Shown: in pieces, positions 14,119-22,728 of the stretch | Layout of the letters: every line of letters begins with the position of its first letter | How positions within the stretch are numbered: position 1 is the first letter of the stretch | From: an uncultured Clostridia bacterium | GTDB lineage: Bacteria; Bacillota_A; Clostridia; Christensenellales; Aristaeellaceae | Reading direction: 5' to 3' | DNA length: 22,878 nucleotides | NCBI GenBank assembly: GCA_946408865.1 | Contig: CAMJTZ010000013.1 | Coordinates: forward strand, 1 to 22,878 | Notes under the pieces: generated by a model | Seen by the model: only the letters and a program-made list of their open reading frames with translations | Databases searched by the model: none | Told to the model about the DNA's origin: nothing | Position numbers and translations under genes: made by a program

Positions 14119-16719
14119 ATGGCACTATCCCCTATGATGCAGCAGTACATGACAATACACGAGGCATATCCCGACTGTCTTCTGCTTTTCCGGCTGGGTG
14201 ATTTTTATGAACTTTTCTTCGAGGATGCAAAGACTGCGAGCCGGGAACTGGAGCTGACACTGACGGGAAAGGACTGCGGGCTGGAGGAGCGGGCGCCTAT
14301 GTGCGGCGTTCCGTTTCACAGTGTGAACACTTATATCGAAAAGCTGATCGGCCGGGGATACAAGGTGGCAATCTGCGAACAGATGGAAGATCCGGCATTG
14401 GCGAAAGGACTCGTAAAACGGGATGTCATACGGGTGATTACAGCAGGAACGGTGACGGATCCTTCCATGCTGGATGAAAAGACAAACAATTACCTGATGA
14501 GCATTCTGACGGACGGAAACCATATCGGCATAGCGGCGGCGGACGTTTCCACCGGGGAATTTGAGGTGGCGGAACCGGAGGCGGCGACGCTGCGTGCGGA
14601 AATCCTGCGGACAGGGCCGACAGAGATCATTTGCAATGACCTCTCCGAGATGAAACGTTTCGCGGGGGAACTGCCGGAGATTGCGCAGAGTGTGCAGAAT
14701 GTCAACTGGTTCCGGCTGCACAATGCCACGGAAACCCTCTGCAGTCACTTTCACCTTCCGCATCTGGCAGGTATGGGGCTGGAGGATCATCCGTACGCGG
14801 CGCGGGCAGCCGGCGCACTGATGAAATACCTGGGTGAAACACAGAAAAACAGCCTCGAACATATCACGACGATCCGCTTTGCGAAGAGCGGCGGGACGAT
14901 GCTGCTGGATCCGAATACGAGGCGGAATCTGGAACTTACAGAAAGTCTGCGGGGAAAAGGGAAAAAGGGTACGCTGCTGAACCTGCTCGATAAGACCAAA
15001 ACAGCTATGGGCGGACGGCTGCTGCGCAGCTGGGTGGAACAGCCCCTGAAAGACCGTGAGGAGATTAACCGCCGCCTGGATGCTGTGGAAGAACTCAAAA
15101 ACAACCGGATAACAGGAATCACGCTGGCGGAAGAGCTGGAAGGCGTATATGACCTTGAACGGCTTTTGAGCAAAGTCAGCTACCGAAACCTGAATGCAAG
15201 AGACTGCCTGGCTCTGTGCGCAAGTTTCCGACGGATTCCGGGAATCCGGAACATTCTTTCCGATATGAAGAGTGCAGAGCTTGCGGCGATCCGGGAAGAA
15301 CTGGATCCGATGGAAGACCTGACGGCTTTGCTGGATGCGGCAATTCATCCGGACGCGCCGATCCAGATGACCGAAGGCGGAATTATCCGGGACGGATATT
15401 CCACGACGCTTGATGAATACCGTGAGGCGCAGAAGAACGGGAAGCAGTGGATTCTGGAACTGGAAGCACGCGAGAGGGAATCCACAGGGATCCGGAACCT
15501 GCGGGTTCAGTACAATAAAGTTTTCGGCTATTACATTGAAGTAACAAAGAGTTTCCTCAGCCAGGTTCCGGAACGGTACATCCGCAAACAGACACTGACG
15601 AACGCGGAGCGCTATATGACGCCCGAACTGAAGGAAATAGAACAGAAAATTATCGGAGCGCAGGAACAGAGCGTACGGCTGGAACTGCAGATCTTCAATG
15701 ATGTGCGGGATCGTATTACCGCGGAGATTACCCGAATCCAGAAAACGGCGCTGGCTGTCAAAAAACTGGATGTATACCAGAGCCTGAGCAGAACCGCTGC
15801 GGAAAACCGGTATGTACGGCCGGAAATGGTGACAGACGGAACGCTGAGCATTACGGAAGGACGTCATCCGGTGGTGGAGCAGAGCCTCAGCGGAAACACG
15901 TTTGTTCCGAACGACACGCTTCTGGACGAAGACGAAAACCGCATGATGATTATTACCGGACCCAATATGGCGGGAAAAAGCACCTATATGCGGCAGGTTG
16001 CCCTGATCTGCCTGATGGCCCAGATCGGCAGCTTTGTACCAGCTGAGGAAGCGCATCTTCCGGTATGCGACCAGATCTTTACCCGGGTCGGAGCAAGCGA
16101 TGACCTTGCCAGCGGGCAGAGCACCTTTATGGTGGAGATGAGTGAAACAGCCTATATACTGCGGAACGCGACAAAAGACAGCCTGATTATTCTTGATGAA
16201 ATAGGCCGCGGCACAAGTACATTTGACGGGCTGAGCATCGCGTGGGCTGTGGTGGAATATATTTGCGACAAATCAAAAATCGGGGCAAAAACGCTGTTTG
16301 CAACGCATTACCATGAACTGAGCGAACTGGAAGGCCATCTGGAAGGAATTAAGAACTACTGTATCTCTGTAAAGGAACACGGAGAAGATGTTCTGTTCAT
16401 GCGAAAAATCACCCGGGGAGGAGCGGACAAGAGTTTCGGCGTGCATGTTGCGCGGCTGGCAGGTATACCGCATCCGGTCATTATGCGGGCGCATGAGATT
16501 CAGGCACGGCTGGAAGTCAGTGATATCAACCAGAACACCATCGGACAGAATATCCTGGGTGAAACAGGCGGAAACCGGATGAATGAACAGCAGGATCTGT
16601 TCGAATACAGAAAGATGGAGATTATTCAGGAACTGCAGGAGATGGATGTAATGGCACTGACGCCCATTGATGCGATGAACCGCCTTTTCCTGCTTCGGGA
16701 AAAAGCGAAGAAAGTATGA
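14119..16719 (+). CDS. mutS: DNA mismatch repair protein MutS
   Basis: Recognises mismatches and small loops in new DNA and recruits MutL, using ATP. The 866 residues are full length. The mismatch-reading motif is GDFYELF (Phe29, Glu31). Connector, lever and clamp domains follow. The ABC-type ATPase has Walker A GPNMAGKST (614-622), the ASDDLASGQSTFMVEM signature, Walker B LIILDEIGRGTS and ATHYHEL. Near the C-terminus, QQDLF (824-828) is a consensus beta-clamp binding motif, and the last 30 residues form the usual helix-turn-helix dimerization tail. It starts six bases after miaB with GAAAGGA at 14101-14107. The order miaB-mutS-mutL-miaA is the same as in many Firmicutes. Confidence 0.97.
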   Translation: MALSPMMQQYMTIHEAYPDCLLLFRLGDFYELFFEDAKTASRELELTLTGKDCGLEERAPMCGVPFHSVNTYIEKLIGRGYKVAICEQMEDPALAKGLVKRDVIRVITAGTVTDPSMLDEKTNNYLMSILTDGNHIGIAAADVSTGEFEVAEPEAATLRAEILRTGPTEIICNDLSEMKRFAGELPEIAQSVQNVNWFRLHNATETLCSHFHLPHLAGMGLEDHPYAARAAGALMKYLGETQKNSLEHITTIRFAKSGGTMLLDPNTRRNLELTESLRGKGKKGTLLNLLDKTKTAMGGRLLRSWVEQPLKDREEINRRLDAVEELKNNRITGITLAEELEGVYDLERLLSKVSYRNLNARDCLALCASFRRIPGIRNILSDMKSAELAAIREELDPMEDLTALLDAAIHPDAPIQMTEGGIIRDGYSTTLDEYREAQKNGKQWILELEARERESTGIRNLRVQYNKVFGYYIEVTKSFLSQVPERYIRKQTLTNAERYMTPELKEIEQKIIGAQEQSVRLELQIFNDVRDRITAEITRIQKTALAVKKLDVYQSLSRTAAENRYVRPEMVTDGTLSITEGRHPVVEQSLSGNTFVPNDTLLDEDENRMMIITGPNMAGKSTYMRQVALICLMAQIGSFVPAEEAHLPVCDQIFTRVGASDDLASGQSTFMVEMSETAYILRNATKDSLIILDEIGRGTSTFDGLSIAWAVVEYICDKSKIGAKTLFATHYHELSELEGHLEGIKNYCISVKEHGEDVLFMRKITRGGADKSFGVHVARLAGIPHPVIMRAHEIQARLEVSDINQNTIGQNILGETGGNRMNEQQDLFEYRKMEIIQELQEMDVMALTPIDAMNRLFLLREKAKKV

Positions 16720-16748
16720 GTAAGAAATAAAGGGAGAGACGGCGAAAA

Positions 16749-18668
16749 ATGGGCAAAATCAGAATGCTGAGCGACAGCATGATCGGGAAAATTGCAGCCG
16801 GCGAAGTTGTGGAACGTCCTGTAAACGCGATCAAGGAGCTGATTGAAAACAGCCTGGATGCCGGTGCAAGCGCGGTTACTGCGGAAATCCGGGAAGGCGG
16901 CCTGGCCTATATCCGGGTGACGGACAACGGAAGCGGCATCGACGAGAGCGACCTGAAAATGGCTTTTGAGCGTCATGCCACAAGCAAGATATCCAGGGAA
17001 CCGGATCTGTTTTCCATACAGACGCTCGGGTTCCGGGGAGAAGCGCTGGCCAGTATATCTGCAGTTTCCCATGTCGTGATGACCACGCGGACTGCCGGGA
17101 GGGAAACAGGGCTGAAGGTGACGAATGAAGGCGGAAAAATCCAGAAGATTGAAGAAGCCGCATGCACAACAGGCACAACCATTGTTGTGACGGACCTGTT
17201 TTTCAACACGCCTGTCCGGAAAGGATTCATGAAGAAGGCAGGCGCGGAAGCCACAGCTGTAAACGATCTGATGGAGCAGTTTATTCTGAGCAGGCCGGAT
17301 GTCAGTTTCCGCTATATCAATGAGGGGAAAACCATGCTGCACAGTCCCGGGGACGGACAGATGGAATCCGCGATGCTTACGGTTTTCGGGACAAAAGCGG
17401 TGAAAAATATGCGAAAAGTCAACGGTCATGCAGGCGGGATTATCCTGAAGGGCTTTGTAGGCATCGGGGAGAATGCACGGGGAAACCGGGGACAGGAGTA
17501 TTTCTTTATTAATCACCGGATGATGCACAGTCCTGTATTGTCCGGCGCGGTGGAGGTTGCCTGCCGGGAAAGAGTAATGATCGGAAAATTTCCGGTTTGT
17601 GCGCTGCATCTGCAGATTGCCTTCGAGGCGGTGGACGTAAATGTACATCCGAACAAACTGGAGGTTCGTTTCCGGGACGAACGCGAAGTTGGCGAAGCGG
17701 TGACGAGCCTTGTGCTGGAAGCACTGCAGGAGAAGGACGCCTTTGAGAACCCGGTACCCATGGTCCTGGGAAACCAGAAAAAGAATCCGGAAATGTTCAT
17801 GCCTCCGGTGAAGGTAAAAGAAGGGCTGAAGAAACCGGATGCAGTTCAGAAGGACGCCGAAGTATCCATTGCAGCCCAAATACCGCCGTTATCCTATGAA
17901 AAGATTGAGACCCCGGAAAAGCGCCGGGTGGAAATGAAGGAAACAGGGATGGTCCCCTTTGTCCGGCCGGAAATGACGGAGAGCAGTCCTGTCTCTTCAA
18001 AACCGGCTGTTCCCGAATCGGCTTTTCATGAACCGTTCAAGGCTGTACGGGAAGAAAAGGCGGAGCAGGTGAATACCATTCTGCCGGAGATACGGAAAAC
18101 CATGAAGGTTTTCGGAGCGCTTTTCAATACGTTTATCCTGGTTGAATATGAGGACCAGCTGCTGCTGGTGGACCAGCATGCCGTGCATGAAAGGCTGCTT
18201 TTTGACCGGCTGATGAAGGAATCGGCTGAAGAGCATATCGGCCAGGAGATGCTGGTTCCGTATGTCGTCAGTGTTTCCTCGAGAGAGCAGGCGCTGCTGG
18301 AGGAAAACAGAGAGATGCTTGAATCGGTCGGGCTTGTGATTGAGCGATTCGGGGATCACGATGCTGCAATCAGGACCATTCCGGTGGTGCTGGGGGAAGC
18401 GGAAACCGGATCTTTTGTTCATGAGATTCTGGAAGAGATCGAGACTGCCCATGCGCTGACAATGGAAAAAAAGAGGGCCCGGATCCTGCAGTCGGCCTGC
18501 AAGCATGCGATCAAAGGCGGAGAAGCACTGACTGATGATGAATTGCGGGGGATCCTGGATGAGATGATTGAAAAGAAAGTGACGCCCACCTGTCCGCACG
18601 GACGGCCGTTGGTTGTATCCATTTCTCACCGGGAACTGGACCGGAAATTCAAACGAATTCAAGGATAA
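16749..18668 (+). CDS. mutL: DNA mismatch repair endonuclease MutL
   Basis: GHKL ATPase that links MutS to downstream repair. The 639 residues are full length. The N-terminal ATPase has IAAGEVVERP, KELIENSLDAGA (catalytic Glu30, Mg-binding Asn34), DNGSGI and GFRGEALASI. A variable linker spans about 345-445. The C-terminal domain keeps all endonuclease motifs: DQHAVHER (475-482), ACKHAIKGG (Cys584) and CPHGRP (615-620). This is therefore the nicking type of MutL found in bacteria without MutH. QEMLVP (499-504) matches the beta-clamp motif described in B. subtilis MutL. A ribosome site GGGAG lies at 16732-16736, and 29 bases separate it from mutS. Confidence 0.97.
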   Translation: MGKIRMLSDSMIGKIAAGEVVERPVNAIKELIENSLDAGASAVTAEIREGGLAYIRVTDNGSGIDESDLKMAFERHATSKISREPDLFSIQTLGFRGEALASISAVSHVVMTTRTAGRETGLKVTNEGGKIQKIEEAACTTGTTIVVTDLFFNTPVRKGFMKKAGAEATAVNDLMEQFILSRPDVSFRYINEGKTMLHSPGDGQMESAMLTVFGTKAVKNMRKVNGHAGGIILKGFVGIGENARGNRGQEYFFINHRMMHSPVLSGAVEVACRERVMIGKFPVCALHLQIAFEAVDVNVHPNKLEVRFRDEREVGEAVTSLVLEALQEKDAFENPVPMVLGNQKKNPEMFMPPVKVKEGLKKPDAVQKDAEVSIAAQIPPLSYEKIETPEKRRVEMKETGMVPFVRPEMTESSPVSSKPAVPESAFHEPFKAVREEKAEQVNTILPEIRKTMKVFGALFNTFILVEYEDQLLLVDQHAVHERLLFDRLMKESAEEHIGQEMLVPYVVSVSSREQALLEENREMLESVGLVIERFGDHDAAIRTIPVVLGEAETGSFVHEILEEIETAHALTMEKKRARILQSACKHAIKGGEALTDDELRGILDEMIEKKVTPTCPHGRPLVVSISHRELDRKFKRIQG

Positions 18669-18671
18669 TCA

Positions 18672-19604
18672 ATGAACGAAAAGATGATTTTCCGGGTTCT
18701 GACCGGACCGACGGGAAGCGGGAAAAGTGAGCTGGCATTCCGGCTTGCACAGGAAAAAGGATGGGAAATTATCTGCATGGACAGCATGCAGATATACCGC
18801 AGGATGGATATCGGAACCGCAAAGCCAACGCTGCCGGAGCAGCAGTCTGTGCCGCATCATATGCTTGATATCTGTGAACCGGATGCGACGTACAGTGTTT
18901 CCCAATATATTGATGACGCGCTTGGGAAAGCTGAAGAACGCCACCGGATGGGAAAGGAAGTATTGTTTGTCGGAGGAACCGGCCTGTATCTGGAGGGAAT
19001 GGTTCGCGGAATGAGCATGGGATTCCGTCCGGCTGATCAGAAGCTCCGGGAAGAATTATGGAAGCTTTCGGAAAGCCCGGAAGGAAGACGTGAACTGGAC
19101 GAGCGGCTGAGACGAGCAGATCCGCAGACAGCAGACAGGCTCCCGATGAACGATCTGCGCCGGCGGATCCGTGCCATTGAAGTAAGCGAAAGCACAGGCG
19201 TTCCTTTCTCTGCACAGAACAGCACGGATAAGAAGGAAGACCGTTTCCGGTGGGTGATTGCAAGCACATGTATGGAACGGAGTATGCTTTATGACCGGAT
19301 TAACCGACGGGTCGACCGGATGATCCGGGATGGGCTGAGCGAAGAGGTAGACCGGCTGATAAAGGAAGGCGTTCCGGAGGGAGCGCAGAGTATGCAGGCG
19401 ATCGGATACAAGGAAATGATTCCTTATCTTCGCGGAGAATGGTCACTGGAGAAGGCGGCAGATGAAATCCGGAAAGGCACAAGACATTACGCAAAGCGTC
19501 AGATGACCTATCTGAAGCGGATGGACGGAATCCGTTATATCCGTGCGGATGACGGAGAAGCGCAGGAGGAACTGCAGAAATACTTTACAGAAACCGGGGA
19601 ATGA
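18672..19604 (+). CDS. miaA: tRNA dimethylallyltransferase MiaA
   Basis: Transfers the dimethylallyl group from DMAPP to N6 of A37 in tRNAs, making the i6A that MiaB then methylthiolates. The 310 residues are full length. Visible motifs are the P-loop GPTGSGKS (12-19), DSMQIYR (37-43, with the catalytic Asp37), GGTGLYLEG, the insertion domain with LRRRIRAIEV, QAIGYKE and the C-terminal TRHYAKRQMTYLKR. It starts three bases after mutL with AAGGA at 18661-18665. The hfq gene that follows miaA in many bacteria is absent; the next gene is the PLP enzyme. Confidence 0.97.
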   Translation: MNEKMIFRVLTGPTGSGKSELAFRLAQEKGWEIICMDSMQIYRRMDIGTAKPTLPEQQSVPHHMLDICEPDATYSVSQYIDDALGKAEERHRMGKEVLFVGGTGLYLEGMVRGMSMGFRPADQKLREELWKLSESPEGRRELDERLRRADPQTADRLPMNDLRRRIRAIEVSESTGVPFSAQNSTDKKEDRFRWVIASTCMERSMLYDRINRRVDRMIRDGLSEEVDRLIKEGVPEGAQSMQAIGYKEMIPYLRGEWSLEKAADEIRKGTRHYAKRQMTYLKRMDGIRYIRADDGEAQEELQKYFTETGE

Positions 19605-19608
19605 AGCA

Positions 19609-20868
19609 ATGTACGAGAAAGAAATCGACCGGATGATCGCAGAGGCAGAGAATGATCTGCAGGAACGGTTCAGGGAAATCGATATCAATGAGGAAAAAAG
19701 AACAAAGCAGATTCTGGACGCATTCCGCGAGGAAGGGGTCAGCTACCGGCATTTTTCCGGAACTACCGGATACGGATACGACGATATCGGACGCGACACC
19801 CTGGAAAGGGTATATGCGCGTGTTTTCCATACGGAAGCTGCCCTGATGCGTCCGCATATTGCCAGCGGAACAGCGGCGCTGAGCCTGACACTGTTCGGAC
19901 TGGTACGGCCGGGGGAGCACATCATAAGCGCGACCGGCATGCCCTATGACACGCTGCTTGGCGTGATTGGGATCGGAAAGAAAGAAGTGCCCGGAAGCCT
20001 GAAAGAGATGAATGTCACATTTGACTGCGCTGAGCTGAGGAACGGAAAGATCGATCCGGAAGCCGTGGAAAAGCTGATCCGGGATAATACGTCCCTGATT
20101 ATCGCCCAGCGAAGCCGCGGCTATTCCTGGCGTCCCAGCCTGATGCCGGAGGAGTTCACAGAACTCGCGGACTTCATTCACCGGAATCATCCCGGCATAC
20201 GTCTGATGGTTGACAACTGTTACGGAGAATTTGTCTGTCCCATGGAACCCACCGATTGCGGTGCGGATCTTTGCGTCGGAAGCCTTATCAAAAATCCCGG
20301 AGGCGGCATTGCTCCCACCGGCGGATATGTTGCCGGCAGAAAAGATGATATAGAAAGAATTGCCAGCCGCCTGACCGCTCCCGGACTGGGCCGCGAACTC
20401 GGTTCCTGTGAGGCTTCCTACAGACCGTTTTACCAGGGACTTTTCATGGCGCCCCACACTGTGTCGCAAGCGCTGAAGACCGCGATGCTCACAGCACGTG
20501 TATTTGAAAACCTCGGATTTGAGACGACGCCACCGGCTCTGGAAAAACGGGCTGATATTATACAGGCCATTAAAATGATGTCCCCTGAAAGATTGGTTAC
20601 TTTCTGCCAGGGACTGCAGGCCGCAAGTCCTGTGGACAGCATGTCCTCTCCTGAACCATGGGAAATGCCGGGATATGATGATCCGGTCGTTATGGCAGCC
20701 GGGACCTTTGTTGCAGGTGCCAGTATTGAACTGAGCGCGGACGGGCCGATCCGTCCGCCCTATACAGCCTATATGCAGGGCGGACTCACTTATGTTCACG
20801 GCAAAATTGCATTGAAGGAAGTTCTTGCACGGATGATGAATAATCAGAGCATTCATGTTGACAAATAA
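19609..20868 (+). CDS. Methionine gamma-lyase family PLP enzyme, YnbB-like (annotated elsewhere as aluminium resistance protein)
   Basis: A fold-type I PLP enzyme of 419 residues, related to B. subtilis YnbB and grouped with cystathionine/methionine lyases. Conserved features: FSGTTGYGYDDIGRD (49-63) near the N-terminus, IASGTAALSLTLF (84-96), the cofactor-binding Asp202 in VDNCYGEF, and the probable Schiff-base Lys228 in GSLIKNPGGGIAP. The substrate has not been established to my knowledge, and the aluminium-resistance name rests on an old plant-era annotation, so neither name should be taken as function. The frame opens at 19543 inside miaA, but the family N-terminus and GGGGA at 19596-19600 support ATG 19609. 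The last codons contain the -35 box of the next transcription unit. Confidence 0.88.
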   Translation: MYEKEIDRMIAEAENDLQERFREIDINEEKRTKQILDAFREEGVSYRHFSGTTGYGYDDIGRDTLERVYARVFHTEAALMRPHIASGTAALSLTLFGLVRPGEHIISATGMPYDTLLGVIGIGKKEVPGSLKEMNVTFDCAELRNGKIDPEAVEKLIRDNTSLIIAQRSRGYSWRPSLMPEEFTELADFIHRNHPGIRLMVDNCYGEFVCPMEPTDCGADLCVGSLIKNPGGGIAPTGGYVAGRKDDIERIASRLTAPGLGRELGSCEASYRPFYQGLFMAPHTVSQALKTAMLTARVFENLGFETTPPALEKRADIIQAIKMMSPERLVTFCQGLQAASPVDSMSSPEPWEMPGYDDPVVMAAGTFVAGASIELSADGPIRPPYTAYMQGGLTYVHGKIALKEVLARMMNNQSIHVDK

Positions 20869-20887
20869 CAGCCGGGAACATTATAAT
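20858..20887 (+). promoter_or_regulatory. Sigma-A type promoter for the transketolase genes
   Basis: TTGACA at 20858-20863 and TATAAT at 20882-20887, both perfect consensus hexamers, are separated by 18 bases. The -35 box overlaps the last codons and approach to the stop of the ynbB-like gene (Val-Asp-Lys). Transcription should start near 20894, leaving a leader of about 30 bases before the ATG at 20925. The 18-base spacer is one longer than the optimum. No operator is obvious. Confidence 0.8.
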
Positions 20888-20911
20888 TTTATAGTACGCA
20901 CAAATATAGTC

Positions 20912-20918
20912 AGGAGGG
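20912..20918 (+). promoter_or_regulatory. Ribosome binding site deciding the transketolase N-subunit start
   Basis: AGGAGGG lies six bases before ATG 20925. Another ATG at 20920 sits only one base after the site and in a different frame, so 20925 is the start. Confidence 0.8.
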
Positions 20919-20924
20919 AATGGA

Positions 20925-21737
20925 ATGGAGATTCAGGCCTTGAAAGAACAAGCCCGGCAGGTTCGCCGGGACATTATCACCATGACATCCAAAGCAGGCG
21001 CCGGTCATCCCGGTGGATCGCTTTCCTGCACAGACGCGCTGGTAGCGCTGTATTTTGACGTCATGAACGTAAGCCCTGAAAAAGAAAAGGATCCCAACAG
21101 GGACCGTTTTGTCCTCTCGAAGGGACATGCCGCTCCTGCTTTGTACGGAACGCTCTGCGAACGCGGCTATTTCGGCAGGGAAGAGTTTGATGGTTTCCGT
21201 CAGCTGCACGGAATTCTGCAGGGCCATCCCGATATCAAAAAGTGTCCCGGTGTGGACGCTTCCACGGGTTCCCTCGGCCAGGGTATTTCCATTGCGGTCG
21301 GTATGGCACTCGGCGCGAAGCACACCGGCAACAAGTGTCATGTTTACACGATGATCGGTGACGGTGAAAGCCAGGAAGGCCTTGTATGGGAAGCGAGCAT
21401 GGCTGCTGCGCACTACAAACTGGACAACCTGACCGTCATTCTGGATCATAACGGCCTGCAGATCGACGGCTCCAACGACGAAGTCATGAGCCTGGGCGAT
21501 ATCAAGGCCAAGGCGCTTGCCTTCGGATACGATGTGATCGAAGTTGCGGACGGAAACGATATGCAGCAGGTGCTGGATGCACTGAAAGCGCCGGCCTGTC
21601 CCGGAAAGCCCCGCTACATTCTGCTGAACACGCTGAAGGGTAAGGGCGTAAGCTACATGGAAGGCCAGGTCGGCTGGCACGGAAAAGCTCCGAACGCTGA
21701 ACAGGCCGCTGAGGCGCTGAAGGAACTGGAGGGCTGA
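20925..21737 (+). CDS. Transketolase, N-terminal (TPP-binding) subunit
   Basis: One half of a split transketolase, which moves two-carbon units between sugar phosphates in the non-oxidative pentose phosphate pathway. The 270 residues cover the pyrophosphate-binding domain. Motifs: AGAGHPGG (24-31), SKGHAAPALY (65-74), STGSLGQG (113-120) and the thiamine-binding GDGESQEG ending in DHN (145-176; Gly145-Asp146-Gly147 and Asn176 bind the Mg-diphosphate). The protein ends where single-chain transketolase continues into the Pyr domain, and that domain is the next gene, four bases downstream. It has its own strong promoter and ribosome site, fitting high expression. Split transketolases of this type are widespread in Clostridia and archaea. 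Confidence 0.95.
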   Translation: MEIQALKEQARQVRRDIITMTSKAGAGHPGGSLSCTDALVALYFDVMNVSPEKEKDPNRDRFVLSKGHAAPALYGTLCERGYFGREEFDGFRQLHGILQGHPDIKKCPGVDASTGSLGQGISIAVGMALGAKHTGNKCHVYTMIGDGESQEGLVWEASMAAAHYKLDNLTVILDHNGLQIDGSNDEVMSLGDIKAKALAFGYDVIEVADGNDMQQVLDALKAPACPGKPRYILLNTLKGKGVSYMEGQVGWHGKAPNAEQAAEALKELEG

Positions 21738-21741
21738 AAAA

Positions 21742-22659
21742 ATGGAAAAGAAAGCTATACGTGTCGCATATGGTGAAGCCCTTGTAAAGCTTGGAGAGAC
21801 CAATGAAAAAGTCGTCGTCCTGGACGCGGACCTCGCTTCCGCCACGATGACCAACGCATTTAAAAAGGCTTATCCGGAACGGTTCTACGACTGCGGCATT
21901 GCTGAGGCCAATATGGTGGATATGGCTGCCGGTATGTCCACGATGGGACTGATTCCCTTCTGTTCCACCTTTGCGGTTTTTGCCGGCCGGAGTTATGATC
22001 AGATCCGTAACGGCGTATGTTATCCGAAATTCAATGTAAAATTCGGATTCAGTCATGCAGGCATCACTCTGGGCGAAGACGGCGGAAGCCATCAGGCGAT
22101 CGAAGATCTGGCTCTGATGCGCGTTCTCCCCAATATGACTGTTTTCGTTCCTTCCGATGCTAATGAATGTTATCAGTGCGTGGAAGCTGCTTCCAAAATT
22201 GAAGGACCGGTTTATATCCGGACCGCGCGGCTGGCAACGCCTGTATACGATCCGAGACCTTTCACTGTCGGGAAGGGCAATGTGATCAGGGACGGATCGG
22301 ACTGCGTTATTTTTACCTGCGGCATCATGCTCGAGCATACGATGGATGCAGCCGAAATCCTCGCACAGAAGGGAATCAATGCTGCGCTGGTTTCTTTCCA
22401 CACGCTGAAGCCCTTTGATGAGCAGCTTTGCCGTGAATATGCGGCAAAATGCAAAAAAGTGTTTACGGTGGAAGAACATTCCGTGATCGGCGGCCTCGGC
22501 GATACGGTGGCACCGCTGATGATTGGCAACGGTGTTGAAACTTTCAAAAAGATCGGTATCAACGACGTGTTTGGCCAGAGCGGAAAGCCGGCTGCCCTGC
22601 TTGAGGAATACGGACTGACCGGGCCGCAGATTGCGGATAATATCCTGAGCAGCCTGTAA
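21742..22659 (+). CDS. Transketolase, C-terminal (Pyr and C-terminal domains) subunit
   Basis: Second half of the split transketolase, 305 residues. The Pyr domain has the GIAEANMVDMAAG motif (52-64), where Glu55 should activate the thiamine ring. FCSTFAVFAGRSYDQIRN and FSHAGITLGEDGGSHQAIEDLALMR follow; the last contains the conserved His and Asp/Glu positions of the active site. The C-terminal domain (about 185-305) resembles that of transketolase and DXP synthase. DXP synthase is single-chain and longer, so the split pair and motifs favour transketolase. GGAGGG at 21728-21733 overlaps the end of the N-subunit gene, suggesting coupled translation of the two halves. Confidence 0.95.
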   Translation: MEKKAIRVAYGEALVKLGETNEKVVVLDADLASATMTNAFKKAYPERFYDCGIAEANMVDMAAGMSTMGLIPFCSTFAVFAGRSYDQIRNGVCYPKFNVKFGFSHAGITLGEDGGSHQAIEDLALMRVLPNMTVFVPSDANECYQCVEAASKIEGPVYIRTARLATPVYDPRPFTVGKGNVIRDGSDCVIFTCGIMLEHTMDAAEILAQKGINAALVSFHTLKPFDEQLCREYAAKCKKVFTVEEHSVIGGLGDTVAPLMIGNGVETFKKIGINDVFGQSGKPAALLEEYGLTGPQIADNILSSL

Positions 22660-22675
22660 GTGAAAACATCTGTAC

Positions 22676-22711
22676 AATCCCTTCCCGTTTAAGGAGCGGG
22701 AAGGGATTTTT
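22676..22711 (+). terminator. Intrinsic terminator after the transketolase genes
   Basis: A 12-bp perfect stem (22676-22687 with 22697-22708) is closed by a nine-base loop (22688-22696) and runs into five T residues (22707-22711). The G/C pairs are concentrated next to the loop. It lies 17 bases after the stop of the C-subunit gene. Confidence 0.88.
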
Positions 22712-22713
22712 AA

Positions 22714-22720
22714 AAGGAGG
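22714..22720 (+). promoter_or_regulatory. Ribosome binding site of the last gene
   Basis: AAGGAGG sits eight bases before ATG 22729 and only two bases after the T-tract of the terminator. There is no space for a promoter between them. Confidence 0.75.
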
Positions 22721-22728
22721 AACAGAAC

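Noticed and set aside
14125..16056. Minus-strand open frame of 643 codons
   Set aside because: Wholly antisense to mutS, which has all its motifs; no domain is visible in the antisense product.
19543..20868. Long form of the ynbB-like gene starting at 19543
   Set aside because: The extra 22 codons overlap the end of miaA, and a ribosome site fits ATG 19609.
20920..20922. ATG just after the AGGAGGG of the transketolase gene
   Set aside because: It is one base after the ribosome site and out of frame with the transketolase protein.
21742..22659. DXP synthase or pyruvate dehydrogenase E1 subunit for the split pair
   Set aside because: Subunit lengths, the STGSLGQG, GDGESQEG and GIAEANM motifs, and the N/C gene order match split transketolase; DXP synthase is a single chain.
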